From Pseudomonadota bacterium (GTDB taxonomy: Bacteria > Desulfobacterota > Syntrophobacteria > Syntrophobacterales > Syntrophobacteraceae): a stretch of 41,264 nucleotides of DNA. Shown here piece by piece: positions 16,917 to 25,593 of this stretch. Where the stretch lies: positions 1-41,264 of the forward strand of contig JAEZHY010000161.1 in NCBI GenBank assembly GCA_023416335.1, given 5' to 3'. Position 1 is the stretch's first letter. The number at the start of each line of letters is the position of its first letter. A model generated the notes under the pieces. That model made no database searches and was not told where the DNA came from. It saw nothing but the letters and a program-made list of their open reading frames with translations. The translations under genes were made by a program, and so were the position numbers.

Positions 16917-17782
16917 TGGATATTCCTCCCGAAAAGGTCTGCAAAAAGCTTAAGATGAGAACAGGTGCTGAACGACTCGCGTTCAGCCCGAATGAACAAC
17001 TGGGGGGTCACTCCCCCAGAACCTTGAGCCTCCGGTAGTCCGCATTACTATATGTAAAAAAATTTCATTTCTTTTTGGACTAAAAATATTTTTTTTCACA
17101 CTGTGCCATTATCCACTCGAAATCAAGGGCAATTATTTCATGATTTTTACCCAAAACATGACTGAATGTAATGATGCCGCAGAGGCTCACCTGCAGAGCG
17201 GTTGCCCCTGGGCCTGGTTTTTCTTTTTTAGGGAATTTCCGGATGGGTATGGCTTAAGGTGCGAGAGGAACGGAACTCGATTCTCTGACGGACTCAATCC
17301 CGGGGATTGCGTTTCGTTATATATTTTCGGGCTTTTGCGTCTTCCTGCTTCCAGACAATCGATGTGAGCCAAGCAATTACCGTCATCAGAAGCAGAACTA
17401 GAGCAAGACACGGTTGGACGCTCGCAAGTACCACGAGACAGATTCCCCAAAGGTGTTGAGCAATGGCAATTTGCTTTGCGGTAGGCTTTCGCATTGGGTC
17501 GATCTCGGATGCACGCAGGGACCACGCAATAGAACTCATATAGATTCCATCTGGCTGCAATCTAAGAACCCGAACATTGCAGTGCAACGGTCGGCAGACT
17601 TATCGTCGATAATTGACAAAGTCAGTTCCAACTATATATCCGTCTTCGATAAATGGCGCTCTATATTGACAGCCCATTCGCAATTCTTAAATGCATTTAA
17701 ATGGCGTCGCAAAGGGCCGGCATTCCTGTGACAGCCGGACAGCGGCACCCAGGAAAGAAGAAGGCGTGCGGGGGAGACTGCG
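16917..17782. promoter_or_regulatory. AT-rich upstream region of the transporter set and spacer
   Basis: Between 17040 and 17130 the sequence is strikingly AT-rich compared with its surroundings, with runs of T and A (AAAATATTTTTTTT). On the minus strand this would be the promoter and operator zone for the MFS, dehydrogenase, RpiR and OPA genes. RpiR-type sites often contain GAAA/TTTC half-sites, which are present several times, but no single palindrome stands out. The rest of the region holds one doubtful small frame (17294-17494, minus) and a non-coding leader before 17783. Confidence 0.4.
17294..17494 (-). CDS. Doubtful small membrane protein
   Basis: A minus-strand frame of 66 codons (from an ATG at 17494) encodes MRKPTAKQIAIAQHLWG followed by two hydrophobic stretches, CLVVLASVQPCLALVLLL and VIAWLTSIVW, then a basic tail KARKYITKRN. 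The arrangement of hydrophobic hairpin plus positive tail is plausible for a small inner-membrane protein. The frame extends upstream to 17587 with other starts. No strong ribosome site or family match is recognised, so it may be chance. Confidence 0.3.
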   Translation of the reverse strand: MRKPTAKQIAIAQHLWGICLVVLASVQPCLALVLLLMTVIAWLTSIVWKQEDAKARKYITKRNPRD

Positions 17783-18988
17783 ATGAAATCGGACCTGAAA
17801 AAGCCTGTGAGCATGCGAAAATCGACCAAAGCCATCCATGCGGGCGGACTCGATCATACGATTTATGGTGAGATTTCCGTACCAATATTTCAAAGTTCGA
17901 CGTTTGCCTTCCCGAGTGCGGCCGACGGGGCTGCGCGCTTTGCGGGTGAACAGTCGGGTTATATTTACAGCCGCCTGAACAATCCGACTGTGAATGCCCT
18001 CGAGGAGAACGTGGCTTCCCTGGAAAACGGCTTCGGGGGAATAGCCACTTCAACGGGCATGGCGGCGGTCAGTTCCGTATACCTGGCAATTCTCGGCAAA
18101 GGCGCCCATATCGTCGCGAGCAACTGCATTTACGGTGCATCCCGGACCATCCTCCAAAACGAATTGTCGAGATTCGGCGTAGAATCGTCTTTTGTCGACA
18201 GTTCCGATCTCGCGAATATCGAACGCGCCATCCGCCCGGAAACGAAAATGATTTTCGTCGAAACGCCGATGAATCCGAGCATGAAGATTACCGATCTAAG
18301 GGGAGCAGCGGAGATTGCGAAAAGGCATGGGACCCTCCTCGTGGTGGACAACACTTTTGCGAGTCCTTTTCTGCAGCGCCCGATCGAGCTTGGGGCGGAC
18401 ATCGTCGTCCACAGTCTCACCAAATTCATCAACGGCCACAGCGACGTAATCGGCGGGATGATTGTCACGAAAACCGAAGAGCTATACGGAAGACTCAAGA
18501 AGCTTATCAACCTCTTCGGAGGGACGATGGATCCCCATCAGGCCTGGCTGATCCTTCGGGGTGTGCGGACCCTGCCGCTAAGGATCGAAAAAGCGCAGGA
18601 AAACGCGATGAAGCTTGCCGAATTCCTGAGGTCCCATCCGAAAGTGATCTGGGTGAGCTATCCGGGGCTTCCGGAACATCCGCAGCACGAAGTGGCGAAG
18701 CGGCAAATGGACGGGTTCGGATCGATGATTTCCTTCGGTGTGAAAAACGGCCTGGAGGGCGGCATTACGGTCATGAACAATGTGCGGCTGATCACCCTGG
18801 CGGTGTCGCTCGGAGGGGTTGAGTCGCTGATCGAGCATCCGGCATCCATGACTCATGCCGGGATTCCGCGGGAGGAAAGGGAGGAAGCGGGCATTCGCGA
18901 CGAATTGGTTCGTTTCTCGGTTGGATGTGAAGATTTCGAGGACCTTAGAGACGACCTGGACCAGGCACTCGAGCAGATTCGCGAGTGA
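17783..18988 (+). CDS. Cys/Met metabolism PLP enzyme (cystathionine gamma-synthase/lyase family)
   Basis: This 401-aa PLP enzyme of the trans-sulfuration family is cytosolic and probably tetrameric. Visible landmarks are YIYSRLNNPTVNALE (cofactor phosphate and substrate contacts from the neighbouring subunit), ASNCIYGASR with the Tyr117 that stacks on PLP, DNTFASPFLQRP with Asp189, and HSLTKFINGHSDV with the Schiff-base Lys214. GGVESLIEHPASMTHA is the family C-terminal signature. Methionine gamma-lyases usually carry a Cys just after the YG pair; here it is YGAS. A cystathionine synthase, cystathionine lyase or homocysteine-forming role is equally possible. The start has GGGGGAG upstream. It stands alone, and its stop codon opens a heptamer repeat tract. 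Confidence 0.9.
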   Translation: MKSDLKKPVSMRKSTKAIHAGGLDHTIYGEISVPIFQSSTFAFPSAADGAARFAGEQSGYIYSRLNNPTVNALEENVASLENGFGGIATSTGMAAVSSVYLAILGKGAHIVASNCIYGASRTILQNELSRFGVESSFVDSSDLANIERAIRPETKMIFVETPMNPSMKITDLRGAAEIAKRHGTLLVVDNTFASPFLQRPIELGADIVVHSLTKFINGHSDVIGGMIVTKTEELYGRLKKLINLFGGTMDPHQAWLILRGVRTLPLRIEKAQENAMKLAEFLRSHPKVIWVSYPGLPEHPQHEVAKRQMDGFGSMISFGVKNGLEGGITVMNNVRLITLAVSLGGVESLIEHPASMTHAGIPREEREEAGIRDELVRFSVGCEDFEDLRDDLDQALEQIRE

Positions 18989-19031
18989 GCAGTGTGAGTA
19001 GTGAACAGTGATCAGTGATCAGTGATCAGAA
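18985..19031 (+). repeat. Heptamer GTGATCA tandem tract at a gene end
   Basis: Starting inside the last codons of the PLP enzyme, the sequence runs through GAGTGAGCAGTGTGAGTAGTGAACA and then three GTGATCA heptamers. The stop codon TGA is part of the first unit. The tract is oriented the same way, relative to its gene, as those at 10109-10136 and 19138-19170. Confidence 0.8.
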
Positions 19032-19137
19032 AAACCAAACTTTAGTGAAAATTCCCATGGTTTGTAGTTAAGATAAGCTGGCCCGCAAGTTTTTTCCGCC
19101 CACTGTTATTTTTCCCCTTCATGCGTCACCGCTTTTT

Positions 19138-19170
19138 CAGTTCACTGTCACTGTTCACAGTCTACTGCTA
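19138..19170 (-). repeat. Heptamer-like GTGAACA/GTGACA tract after icd
   Basis: On the minus strand, directly after the icd stop codon TAG, the sequence reads CAGTAGACTGTGAACAGTGAC and then AGTGAACTGA. The units are the same as in the tract at the end of the convergent PLP gene, so the two form an imperfect inverted pair across the intergenic space. Confidence 0.7.
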
Positions 19171-20400
19171 CATATGCTCTATCAGCGCCTGCCCGAATTC
19201 CGAACATTTGACTTCCCGTGCGCCACTCATTTGCCGAGCGAGGTCGTAGGTCACGATCTTGTCGCGAATGGTGCGCTCCACGGCAGTCTGGATGGCCTGG
19301 GCGGCTTCGTTCCAGCCCATATACTCAAGCATCATGACGCCGGAAAGAATCAGGGAACTCGGGTTCACTTTATCCAGGCCCGCATATTTCGGTGCGGTTC
19401 CATGCGTCGCCTCGAACATGGCGCATTCGTCCCCGACGTTGCCCCCCGGGGCCATGCCGAGTCCGCCGACCTGTGCCGCCAGTGCGTCGGAAAGATAGTC
19501 TCCGTTCAAGTTGGGGGTAGCCAGAACGCTGTAGTCCTCGGGCCGGAGCAATACCTGCTGGAACATTGAATCGGTTATTCTGTCGTTTATTATGAGCTTG
19601 CCTTTGGGGGCCTTCCCACCGAACTTCTGCTGGACATCCGCCTCGGTGACGGTCGAATCCGCGAATTCGTCCCGCGCCAGTTCATAGCCCCAGCTTCGAA
19701 AAGCCCCTTCCGTATACTTCATGATGTTGCCTTTGTGGACCAGGGTGACAGTCGGGAGCTTGTGCTCCAGTGCATATTTTATGGCCCTCCGAACGAGCCT
19801 TTTGGAACCCCTGGAACTCATCGGCTTGATGCCGATCCCCGTATCTTCGGGGAGTTCGACCTTCAATTCGTCGGCCAGGCAGCGATTCAGCTTTTTGATT
19901 TCTTCGGACCCGGCGGGCCATTCGATTCCGGAGTAGACATCCTCCGTGTTCTCCCGGAAGATGGTCATGTGCACCCGTTCCGGGTGGCGGACCGGAGAAG
20001 GCAACCCCGAGAAATACCTCACCGGCCGGATGCAGGCGTACAGGTCGAGAACCTGCCTGAGGGTGACGTTAAGACTTCTGATGCCGGTACCTACAGGCGT
20101 TGTGAGCGGACCTTTGACGGCGACAACGCTTTTCCGGATCATCCGGATCGTCTCGTCCGGCAGCCATTCACCCGTTTTGCGCAGAGCTTTTTCGCCCGCC
20201 AGGAGTTCGAACCAGTGGATCTTCCTCTGCCCGGAATAGGCCTTGAGGACCGCGGCATCAAAGACCGGCTGCGATGCCGCCCAGATATCCGGTCCCGTTC
20301 CGTCGCCCTCGATAAAACCGACGTTCGGGTTCGAAGGAACATCGATTTTTTCTTGGGCATTCAGAGTGATCCACTCGCCTGTGAAAACCTGCTCTTCCAT
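19168..20400 (-). CDS. icd: NADP-dependent isocitrate dehydrogenase
   Basis: This 410-aa enzyme oxidises isocitrate to 2-oxoglutarate and CO2. [13 protein letters not shown] is the N-terminal signature. [22 protein letters not shown] holds the substrate Ser109 and arginines, the serine being the one phosphorylated in E. coli. [23 protein letters not shown] is the metal and isocitrate loop. [14 protein letters not shown] has the Lys-Tyr pair that favours NADP. The length equals that of the E. coli type. The gene starts four bases after the prmA stop, so the two are co-transcribed; the coupling has no clear functional reason. The ATG has AGGTGAG upstream. Confidence 0.96.
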   Translation of the reverse strand: MEEQVFTGEWITLNAQEKIDVPSNPNVGFIEGDGTGPDIWAASQPVFDAAVLKAYSGQRKIHWFELLAGEKALRKTGEWLPDETIRMIRKSVVAVKGPLTTPVGTGIRSLNVTLRQVLDLYACIRPVRYFSGLPSPVRHPERVHMTIFRENTEDVYSGIEWPAGSEEIKKLNRCLADELKVELPEDTGIGIKPMSSRGSKRLVRRAIKYALEHKLPTVTLVHKGNIMKYTEGAFRSWGYELARDEFADSTVTEADVQQKFGGKAPKGKLIINDRITDSMFQQVLLRPEDYSVLATPNLNGDYLSDALAAQVGGLGMAPGGNVGDECAMFEATHGTAPKYAGLDKVNPSSLILSGVMMLEYMGWNEAAQAIQTAVERTIRDKIVTYDLARQMSGAREVKCSEFGQALIEHM

Positions 20401-20404
20401 GCAC

Positions 20405-21271
20405 TCACCTTTTCTCGAAAGCCAGCAGAATCCATTCCCCTGCCGTCTGCGTTCCTGTGAGTTTCAGGCCCCTGTTTTCATATTCCGCTCGGACATCATC
20501 CGCCTGCTCGGTCAAAATACCGCTCAGAACCAGTCGTCCCGGCACGCTCACTTTCGATACCATCGTCCGGGACATCCGAATCAGGGGCAAAGACTGAATG
20601 TTCGAAATGACGACGTCGAATGTCCCGGTTATCTCGTCTGGTGTTGCACAGCTCACGTTGACTTTGCCGTTCAACGAGTTGAGTTCGAGGTTCTGCAGAG
20701 CCACCTCGATCGCTTCCGGATCGTTGTCGATCCCGATGATTTTGTCGAATCCAAGCAACGCACCGGCCATTGCCAGGATCCCCGAGCCGGTCCCGACGTC
20801 GAGCAGGGCGCCGGGATGCTTTCCGGAAAGGTTCGATGCCCAACTCTCGAGCCACTCCAGGCAGAGCCTCGTCGTCTCGTGGTGCCCGGTCCCGAATGCG
20901 CGGCCGGGATCGATCTGGATCAGCAGATCGTCAGCCTCGGGACGGACTTTTTCCCAGGTAGGAGAAATTAATATGTGTCTGCCGACACGCAAGGGTTTGA
21001 AGTGTGCTTTCCAGGTCTCCGACCAGTCTTCGTCCGGAATTTCGGAAGAATCGTATATTATATCGCCGCCCTCGAAAGCGGAAGCGGACCGGAGTACCTC
21101 ACCGAGCCTCTCCCTTTCATCTTCGAAACGCGCTGAATCGAAGTAAACACGAATTCCCCCTGCGGTGAACTCAACCGTTACCCCGAATGACTCAGCGAGT
21201 TCCGATGCAAGATATTCGGCGGTCTCGGGACCGCAGCTAATATCGATACGCGTCCAGTTTTTTGTCCTCAA
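20405..21271 (-). CDS. prmA: Ribosomal protein L11 methyltransferase-like protein (PrmA)
   Basis: This 288-aa SAM-dependent methyltransferase probably trimethylates ribosomal protein L11. The N-terminal third is the PrmA substrate-recognition region, followed by [43 protein letters not shown] is the hallmark of the family. SAM-binding motif I is [19 protein letters not shown], with [10 protein letters not shown] following, and the catalytic-site strand reads DVVISNIQS, slightly different from the usual N-I-L. The only good start is TTG at 21271. Its likely Shine-Dalgarno GGAGG sits inside a hairpin (21283-21314), which may control translation. It lies between ridA and icd. Confidence 0.9.
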   Translation of the reverse strand: MRTKNWTRIDISCGPETAEYLASELAESFGVTVEFTAGGIRVYFDSARFEDERERLGEVLRSASAFEGGDIIYDSSEIPDEDWSETWKAHFKPLRVGRHILISPTWEKVRPEADDLLIQIDPGRAFGTGHHETTRLCLEWLESWASNLSGKHPGALLDVGTGSGILAMAGALLGFDKIIGIDNDPEAIEVALQNLELNSLNGKVNVSCATPDEITGTFDVVISNIQSLPLIRMSRTMVSKVSVPGRLVLSGILTEQADDVRAEYENRGLKLTGTQTAGEWILLAFEKR

Positions 21272-21282
21272 TCTAAAAATTA

Positions 21283-21314
21283 CCTCCGGTTTTCCGCATC
21301 ACGATAACCGGAGG
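21283..21314 (-). terminator. Hairpin between ridA and prmA (terminator or RBS-sequestering)
   Basis: On the minus strand CCTCCGGTT, a 14-base loop, and AACCGGAGG form a perfect 9-bp stem followed by TAATTTTTA. This fits an intrinsic terminator for ridA. The 3' arm also contains GGAGG, the only visible ribosome site for prmA, 11-12 bases before its TTG start, so the same stem could hide that site. Confidence 0.7.
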
Positions 21315-21371
21315 AATATAAATCTCCGTCCTCATGGTGCAAAGGTTGAGAAAGGTGCCGGCTGTTGATTG

Positions 21372-21752
21372 TCATACTGCTGCGGTGCATTTCACTTCGA
21401 CCAGGACGCCCTTCGGGAGGGCACTCACTTCGACGACGGCCCGCGCCGGTTTGTGGGCGGAAAAATAGTTTTCGTATATTCCATTGAAAACGGAGAACTG
21501 GCTCATATCGGTAATGAAAACATCTACTGCCAGCACTTTTTCGAGCCCGCTTCCTGCTGCGAGGAGTACTTGCTTCACATTTTCGAGGCACTGTCGGGCC
21601 TGTTCGGCAAACCCTCCGCCGACGATTTCCCCCGTTTTGGGGTCTATCGGAATCTGTCCGCTTACAAACAGAAGATTATTTGCCATAATTGCCTGTGAAT
21701 ATGGTCCGATCGCAGCGGGTGCTTTATCCGTTCGAACTGCTTCTATCGACAT
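21372..21752 (-). CDS. ridA: RidA/YjgF family enamine/imine deaminase
   Basis: This 126-aa protein should hydrolyse reactive enamine or imine intermediates from PLP enzymes, such as 2-aminoacrylate, to keto acids and ammonia. KAPAAIGPYSQAI is the N-terminal signature. LLFVSGQIPIDPKTGEIV and QCLENVKQVLLAAGS follow as expected. The C-terminal ARAVVEVSALPKGVLVEVKCTAAV contains the Arg that binds the substrate carboxylate. The start at 21752 has a very strong AAGGAGGAGG site; the open frame further upstream is not part of the protein. A PLP enzyme that could release such intermediates is encoded nearby at 17783-18988. Confidence 0.95.
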   Translation of the reverse strand: MSIEAVRTDKAPAAIGPYSQAIMANNLLFVSGQIPIDPKTGEIVGGGFAEQARQCLENVKQVLLAAGSGLEKVLAVDVFITDMSQFSVFNGIYENYFSAHKPARAVVEVSALPKGVLVEVKCTAAV

Positions 21753-22071
21753 TCCTTCCTCCTCCTTGAGATACCCGAGCTTACTCCGGCACGGCACTTT
21801 GAAAATGTTATTTCCTTCGAAGAAGATCAATCCAACGTATTCGGGATACTCGAAAAATAAATTAATTACCATTCCGATATAAATAAACCGCGGCACCCTT
21901 TGATTGGAAAACGGACTTATTTTACGGATATCTGGAGAAGATCAAGCCTTTTCTCCATCAGGGTGCGGAATGCAAAAAGACGAATAGCCTGATTGACACT
22001 CAAACTTGCGCTCTCCATCATTATGGAAGCAATTTACCCAGGGTCGAATACTTCAGGAAAACGGGTCTGAT

Positions 22072-23058
22072 ATGCCGGAAACATCTACTAAAATCCTGAT
22101 CACAGGAGCAACCGGCTTCGTTGGAGGCAGGCTGCTGCGCGCACTTTCGGGCGGGAAGTTTTCAATACGCTGCCTCGTCCGATCGGCTGCAAAGTTCAGG
22201 AGAAGCTATCCGGCAGTGAGTGGGGCGGAACTGTTCGAAGGAGACCTCCTCACCGGAGAAAACCTCGAAAGGGCGTTGCAGGGAGTCGATGCTGCGTTTT
22301 ACCTCGTGCATTCCATGGGCGGAGGCACCCTTTTCGACGCCGAAAAGTTTGCGGAGAGGGACAGACAGGCGGCCCGGAATTTCGTTACAGCCGCCGACCA
22401 TGCCGGGGTCCCCAGGATAATCTACCTCGGAGGGCTGGGGGAGGTTGGGGACAACCTCTCGCAACATCTTGCCAGCAGGCAGGAAGTTGCCGAGATCTTG
22501 CGCGCCGGCAACACCAAGGCCACCATCCTCCGTGCCGCGAATATTATTGGAGCCGGGGGTGCTCCCTTTGAAATGCTCCGACACCTTGTCGAGCGGCTCC
22601 CCGTTCTTTTGGCTCCGCGCTGGGTAGATACTCGGTGCCAGCCGATCGATATCGGCGATGTGGTTTCATACCTCTCGGGCTGCATCGGGCAACCTGCAAC
22701 GGCGGGACGCGAATTTGACATCGGAGGCCCCAATATAATCACATACCGCGAAATGATGAACATTTACGCCCGGGTGCGAAACCTCAAAAGAGTGATCATT
22801 TCGGTCCCGTTGATGACGACCCATTTGTCGTCCCTCTGGATCGCCATGCTGACTCCCGTCCCCTCGGGAGTGGTTGTCCCCCTTCTCGAGGGACTTCGAA
22901 ACGAAGTGATCTGCCGGGAAAACAATATCAGGGACCTTATACCGATTCGTCTGACCCCTCTTGAAGTCTCCATCTGCAAAGCGCTCCAGGAAGTGAGCGG
23001 CGGTCCGGGGAAATTGCTCTCGCAGCAGTCCTGCTTCTTGAGCCGGAGGTATGATTAG
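22072..23058 (+). CDS. NAD(P)-binding SDR protein, NmrA/atypical (a5-like)
   Basis: This 328-aa protein has an N-terminal Rossmann fold. ILITGATGFVGGRLLRAL is the dinucleotide motif. CLVRSAAKF suggests a basic strand end that can accept NADP. YLVHSMGGG is followed by RIIYLGGLG and by a loop where the classical Tyr-x3-Lys is not obvious (HLASRQEV). That pattern fits NmrA-like or atypical extended SDRs, which may be sensors or reductases. The ATG at 22072 is preferred because MPETSTKILITG brings the fold to the usual N-terminal position; a TTG 66 bases earlier is also in frame. It is a single gene, followed by a terminator. Confidence 0.82.
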   Translation: MPETSTKILITGATGFVGGRLLRALSGGKFSIRCLVRSAAKFRRSYPAVSGAELFEGDLLTGENLERALQGVDAAFYLVHSMGGGTLFDAEKFAERDRQAARNFVTAADHAGVPRIIYLGGLGEVGDNLSQHLASRQEVAEILRAGNTKATILRAANIIGAGGAPFEMLRHLVERLPVLLAPRWVDTRCQPIDIGDVVSYLSGCIGQPATAGREFDIGGPNIITYREMMNIYARVRNLKRVIISVPLMTTHLSSLWIAMLTPVPSGVVVPLLEGLRNEVICRENNIRDLIPIRLTPLEVSICKALQEVSGGPGKLLSQQSCFLSRRYD

Positions 23059-23075
23059 TCTCGAATAAATAAAAC

Positions 23076-23101
23076 GGCCGGAGGATGATTATCCCCCGGC
23101 C
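23076..23101. terminator. Bidirectional intrinsic terminator
   Basis: GGCCGG pairs with CCGGCC, extended after one mismatch by GGAT/ATCC around a GATT loop. On the minus strand it is followed by GTTTTATTTATT, so it ends the small minus-strand gene. It can also serve the plus-strand SDR gene, whose stop lies 18 bases before it. Confidence 0.8.
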
Positions 23102-23110
23102 ATCCAGTCG

Positions 23111-23236
23111 CTATTTCTTTTCTTCCCTGTCCACCCATTCGCCCTTCTCGCAACGCATGCAGGCCGAGCCCGGGCAGATTACTTCACCTTCCAGGTAAAC
23201 CGTCTCATAAAAAAAGCACGTTTTATCTCCGACCAT
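23111..23236 (-). CDS. Small Cys-rich hypothetical protein (41 aa)
   Basis: The ATG at 23236 has GGGAGG five bases upstream, an excellent ribosome site, and the gene is followed by a good terminator. The protein contains KTCFFYETVYLEGEVICPGS followed by ACMRCEKGEW. Four cysteines are arranged C-x13-C-x4-C-x2-C, which suggests metal binding. I do not recognise a named family with certainty. Similar short proteins with a C-x-x-C-E/D-x-G-x-W ending seem to occur in anaerobic Desulfobacterota, but I cannot verify this here. No function is claimed. Confidence 0.65.
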   Translation of the reverse strand: MVGDKTCFFYETVYLEGEVICPGSACMRCEKGEWVDREEKK

Positions 23237-23780
23237 GGCTGCCTCCCAAGTTCTTGAAATCCATTGAGAATTATAATCATTCGAGAGGAAGTCGGGAGGA
23301 GAAGATTGAAACTTCAACAATAGTGTGCGGTGAGCGGCCGTAGGGTGGGCACAAGCCTTACCGTGCCCACCGTCCGTCCCCTTGGATTATGGTTCATCGG
23401 GATGACCGGGTGGTGGGCACCCCAAATACCTGGACCGCGCTTCGCTCCCCCAACCCTACCGTCGCTGCCGCGCTTCCGAATCGAAGTCTCATTCTCATTC
23501 AAACCGCATCCGGGGACGCGGCGGTTCCGCTGGATCCCGGCTCAAATACGCTGCCGGGATGACGGGATTGGGGGGCAAATGGTCGCGGAAGCCTCGAGAT
23601 GATCGGCAGAGTCCTGCGTCGTCATCCCGGCCCATCTCTTAGATCAGGAAAAGCTCACACCGGAAACCAGGCTTCCAGGGCGGATCGATCGTGAATTCAA
23701 GACCTTGAAAAAAGGTGTGCTCAATTTCCGGTGCGGGGTTGCCGAAGCGACGGTTCACCTCCGGCGGGACGGGAACGTCT
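23237..23780. repeat. Spacer with a GTGGGCAC palindrome and dispersed repeat copies
   Basis: Segment 23344-23371 holds the GGTGGGCAC...GTGCCCACC palindrome also seen at 34362 and 35182. Segment 23525-23730 carries parts of the family found at 11233-11374: GATGACGGGATTGGGG and TCATCCCGGCCCATCTCTT, then a stretch including GTGAATTCAAG. The order of parts differs from the other copies. No gene is supported, although several frames of up to 90 codons remain open. Confidence 0.65.
23344..23371. repeat. GTGGGCAC palindromic repeat, copy 1
   Basis: GGTGGGCAC and GTGCCCACC flank a short centre (AAGCCTTACC). The palindrome matches copies at 34362-34389 and 35182-35209, whose centre is GATGAAGCCT. Confidence 0.75.
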
Positions 23781-24257
23781 TCACATCGCGCTGTGAGGTT
23801 CGTAATCAGCCGGGCCGAGTTGGACCGTTATGAACTTGAACCAGTATGGACCCGAAATCCTGATTATTTCGGCAAATGTATCCAGCCAGGCACCCTTGGT
23901 GAAAACGGCGGTGGCCCCGAGTTGATAGCACTCCGACATGTCTTCCCATTCGGTTGACGTTGTCAACACGACTACATCTATTTTCCTGAGCTGTGGGTCT
24001 TTCTTGATTTGTCTGAGGAGTTCCAGTCCGTTTATACCCGGCAGGTAGAGATCCAGGAGGATCAGGTCCGGGCGTTGAGCAGTCGAATCGGCGTATTTCC
24101 CGCGCCGGTACAGGTAATCCATCAGCTCCGGACCGTCATTGAATACGGTCAGTTCGTGATCCAGCTCGCTTTCCGCCAGCGCCTCCTTGATCAGGAAACA
24201 ATCATCCTCGTCATCGTCGACCATGATAATCGACACTTTGCGGGCTTGATTCCACAT
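23781..24257 (-). CDS. Single-domain response regulator (Rcp1/CheY-like)
   Basis: This 158-aa protein is only a receiver domain. The acidic pocket is MVDDDEDD, the phospho-acceptor is Asp69 in LILLDLYLPGINGLELL, TTS gives the conserved Thr/Ser, and FTKGAW gives the Lys. There is no output domain. Such stand-alone receivers usually partner kinases of the phytochrome type and act by protein contact. A kinase of that type is encoded at 7538-9106, about 15 kb away, making it a reasonable though unproven partner. The last ~25 residues are a non-conserved tail. Confidence 0.93.
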   Translation of the reverse strand: MWNQARKVSIIMVDDDEDDCFLIKEALAESELDHELTVFNDGPELMDYLYRRGKYADSTAQRPDLILLDLYLPGINGLELLRQIKKDPQLRKIDVVVLTTSTEWEDMSECYQLGATAVFTKGAWLDTFAEIIRISGPYWFKFITVQLGPADYEPHSAM

Positions 24258-24839
24258 TGAATTTCCGCCTCCTCGTCGATGGAAAGGTTTTCAACCAGAG
24301 ATTAAAGGGCGGCATTTAAACGTTTTGACGCAACCGGCTATTAAAGCTGAATGCGGTGTGAAACTATCCTGCAATTATGAATCGAAGCTGAACAATGAAA
24401 CCCGGTAACCCGGGTGATGTGAGAATCTTCGTTGGAAGTTGACGGCCACAATTTCCGAGCATACAGCGAACGACTTCATGATTAAGAACTTAAACATCGA
24501 CCAAATTGCTGTCACCCAACTCGAAACAGACTCGCAAGCTCCTGAAATGCACGGAAAAGTTTTGCCTCCTCTCAGGAATGGAAAGAAGAAGGCCTGCTTC
24601 CACCGTGTTCTACGCTGAGGGCTATCTTACAGAAAACGCCGGAGGGATTCCAGTTTTTATTCGCGATGAATTCCCCCTGTTTCCAGGAGAAGGAGACCGG
24701 CATCCGGATTTATCTTCAAAACAATGTGGATTTTCGCGGGGCGCCTCCGGCCCGACAGGACGCCTTCACATCGGAAATGCCGGCACATTTTAACTATAAG
24801 GGATGTTTTTCCGCAGGAGCGCGGTCCGAGTGCTGTGCT
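24258..24839. other. Gene-free spacer
   Basis: Between the response regulator start and the modC stop I find no gene with a ribosome site, no strong hairpin and no copy of the repeat families. It should contain the promoter of the response regulator gene at its left end. The open frames on the plus strand read into the antisense of modC and are not credible. Confidence 0.5.
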
Positions 24840-25592
24840 TCAGCCGATGTCCTGGCAGGAAGCACAGGCATCCGCAAACTCCATGCGATCGATGGCCGGT
24901 TCAACTTTGCGCTTAAGGAAGGGCCTGACTTCACATACGGTGCCCGCTTCATAGACTACGAGTGTTTCCGCAAATGCTTCGATGTCTTTCGGGTCGTGAG
25001 TGATCATGATAACCGGGATGTCGAACATGGCCTGTATCCGGATGAGTTCCTTCCTGAGCCTGCCCCGAAGCATGGTGTCCAATGCGGAAAAGGGCTCATC
25101 CAGAAGCAGGAGTTTCGGTTTCAGAATAAGGGCACGGGCCATGGCAACGCGCTGTTTCTGGCCTCCGGACAGGTCAAGGGGGAAACTGTTTTTGAGGTTG
25201 GTTATCTCGAAGACTTCGAGCATTTCCTCCACACGGCGCCTGTCTTCTTTCGGCAGGCGCCATTGCCAGTTCTTCTTCAGTCCGAATCCAACGTTCTCCA
25301 ACACACTGAGATGCGGAAAAAGGGCGTAGTCCTGGAACAGGTAGCCTATCCCGCGTTCGCGGGAAGGAACATTGATTCCCGCCTTCGAGTCGAAAAGCAC
25401 CCGCCTGTTCAGGGCAATCCGGCCCGCGTCCGGCGCGGTAAGGCCTGCTACGGATTGCAGTGTAAGCGTCTTCCCCGATCCCGAGGGACCGAAAAGCACC
25501 ACGAACTGCTCCTCCGACGAGAAAGAAGCATTAAGTTTGAAGCTTCTTCCCCGGGATGCGAGTTTCTTTTCCACATCTACCTGAATCAACAT
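24840..25592 (-). CDS. modC: Molybdate ABC transporter ATP-binding protein
   Basis: This 250-aa ATPase powers molybdate (or tungstate) import. Walker A is GPSGSGKT, the Q-loop lies in GYLFQDYALFPH, the ABC signature is LSGGQKQRVAMARAL, Walker B is LLLLDEPFSALD, and ITHD holds the switch His. The start at 25592 directly follows the modA stop with one base between; the longer frame upstream overlaps modA and is rejected. The E. coli protein has about 350 residues with a C-terminal molybdate-binding (MOP/TOBE) domain; this one ends after the ATPase fold, so that domain is absent. The last residues are Cys-rich (ADACASCQDIG). Confidence 0.93.
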   Translation of the reverse strand: MLIQVDVEKKLASRGRSFKLNASFSSEEQFVVLFGPSGSGKTLTLQSVAGLTAPDAGRIALNRRVLFDSKAGINVPSRERGIGYLFQDYALFPHLSVLENVGFGLKKNWQWRLPKEDRRRVEEMLEVFEITNLKNSFPLDLSGGQKQRVAMARALILKPKLLLLDEPFSALDTMLRGRLRKELIRIQAMFDIPVIMITHDPKDIEAFAETLVVYEAGTVCEVRPFLKRKVEPAIDRMEFADACASCQDIG

Positions 25593-25593
25593 G

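Noticed and set aside
18985..19170. CRISPR array
   Set aside because: The units are seven-base tandem repeats without spacers of regular length, so this is not a CRISPR.
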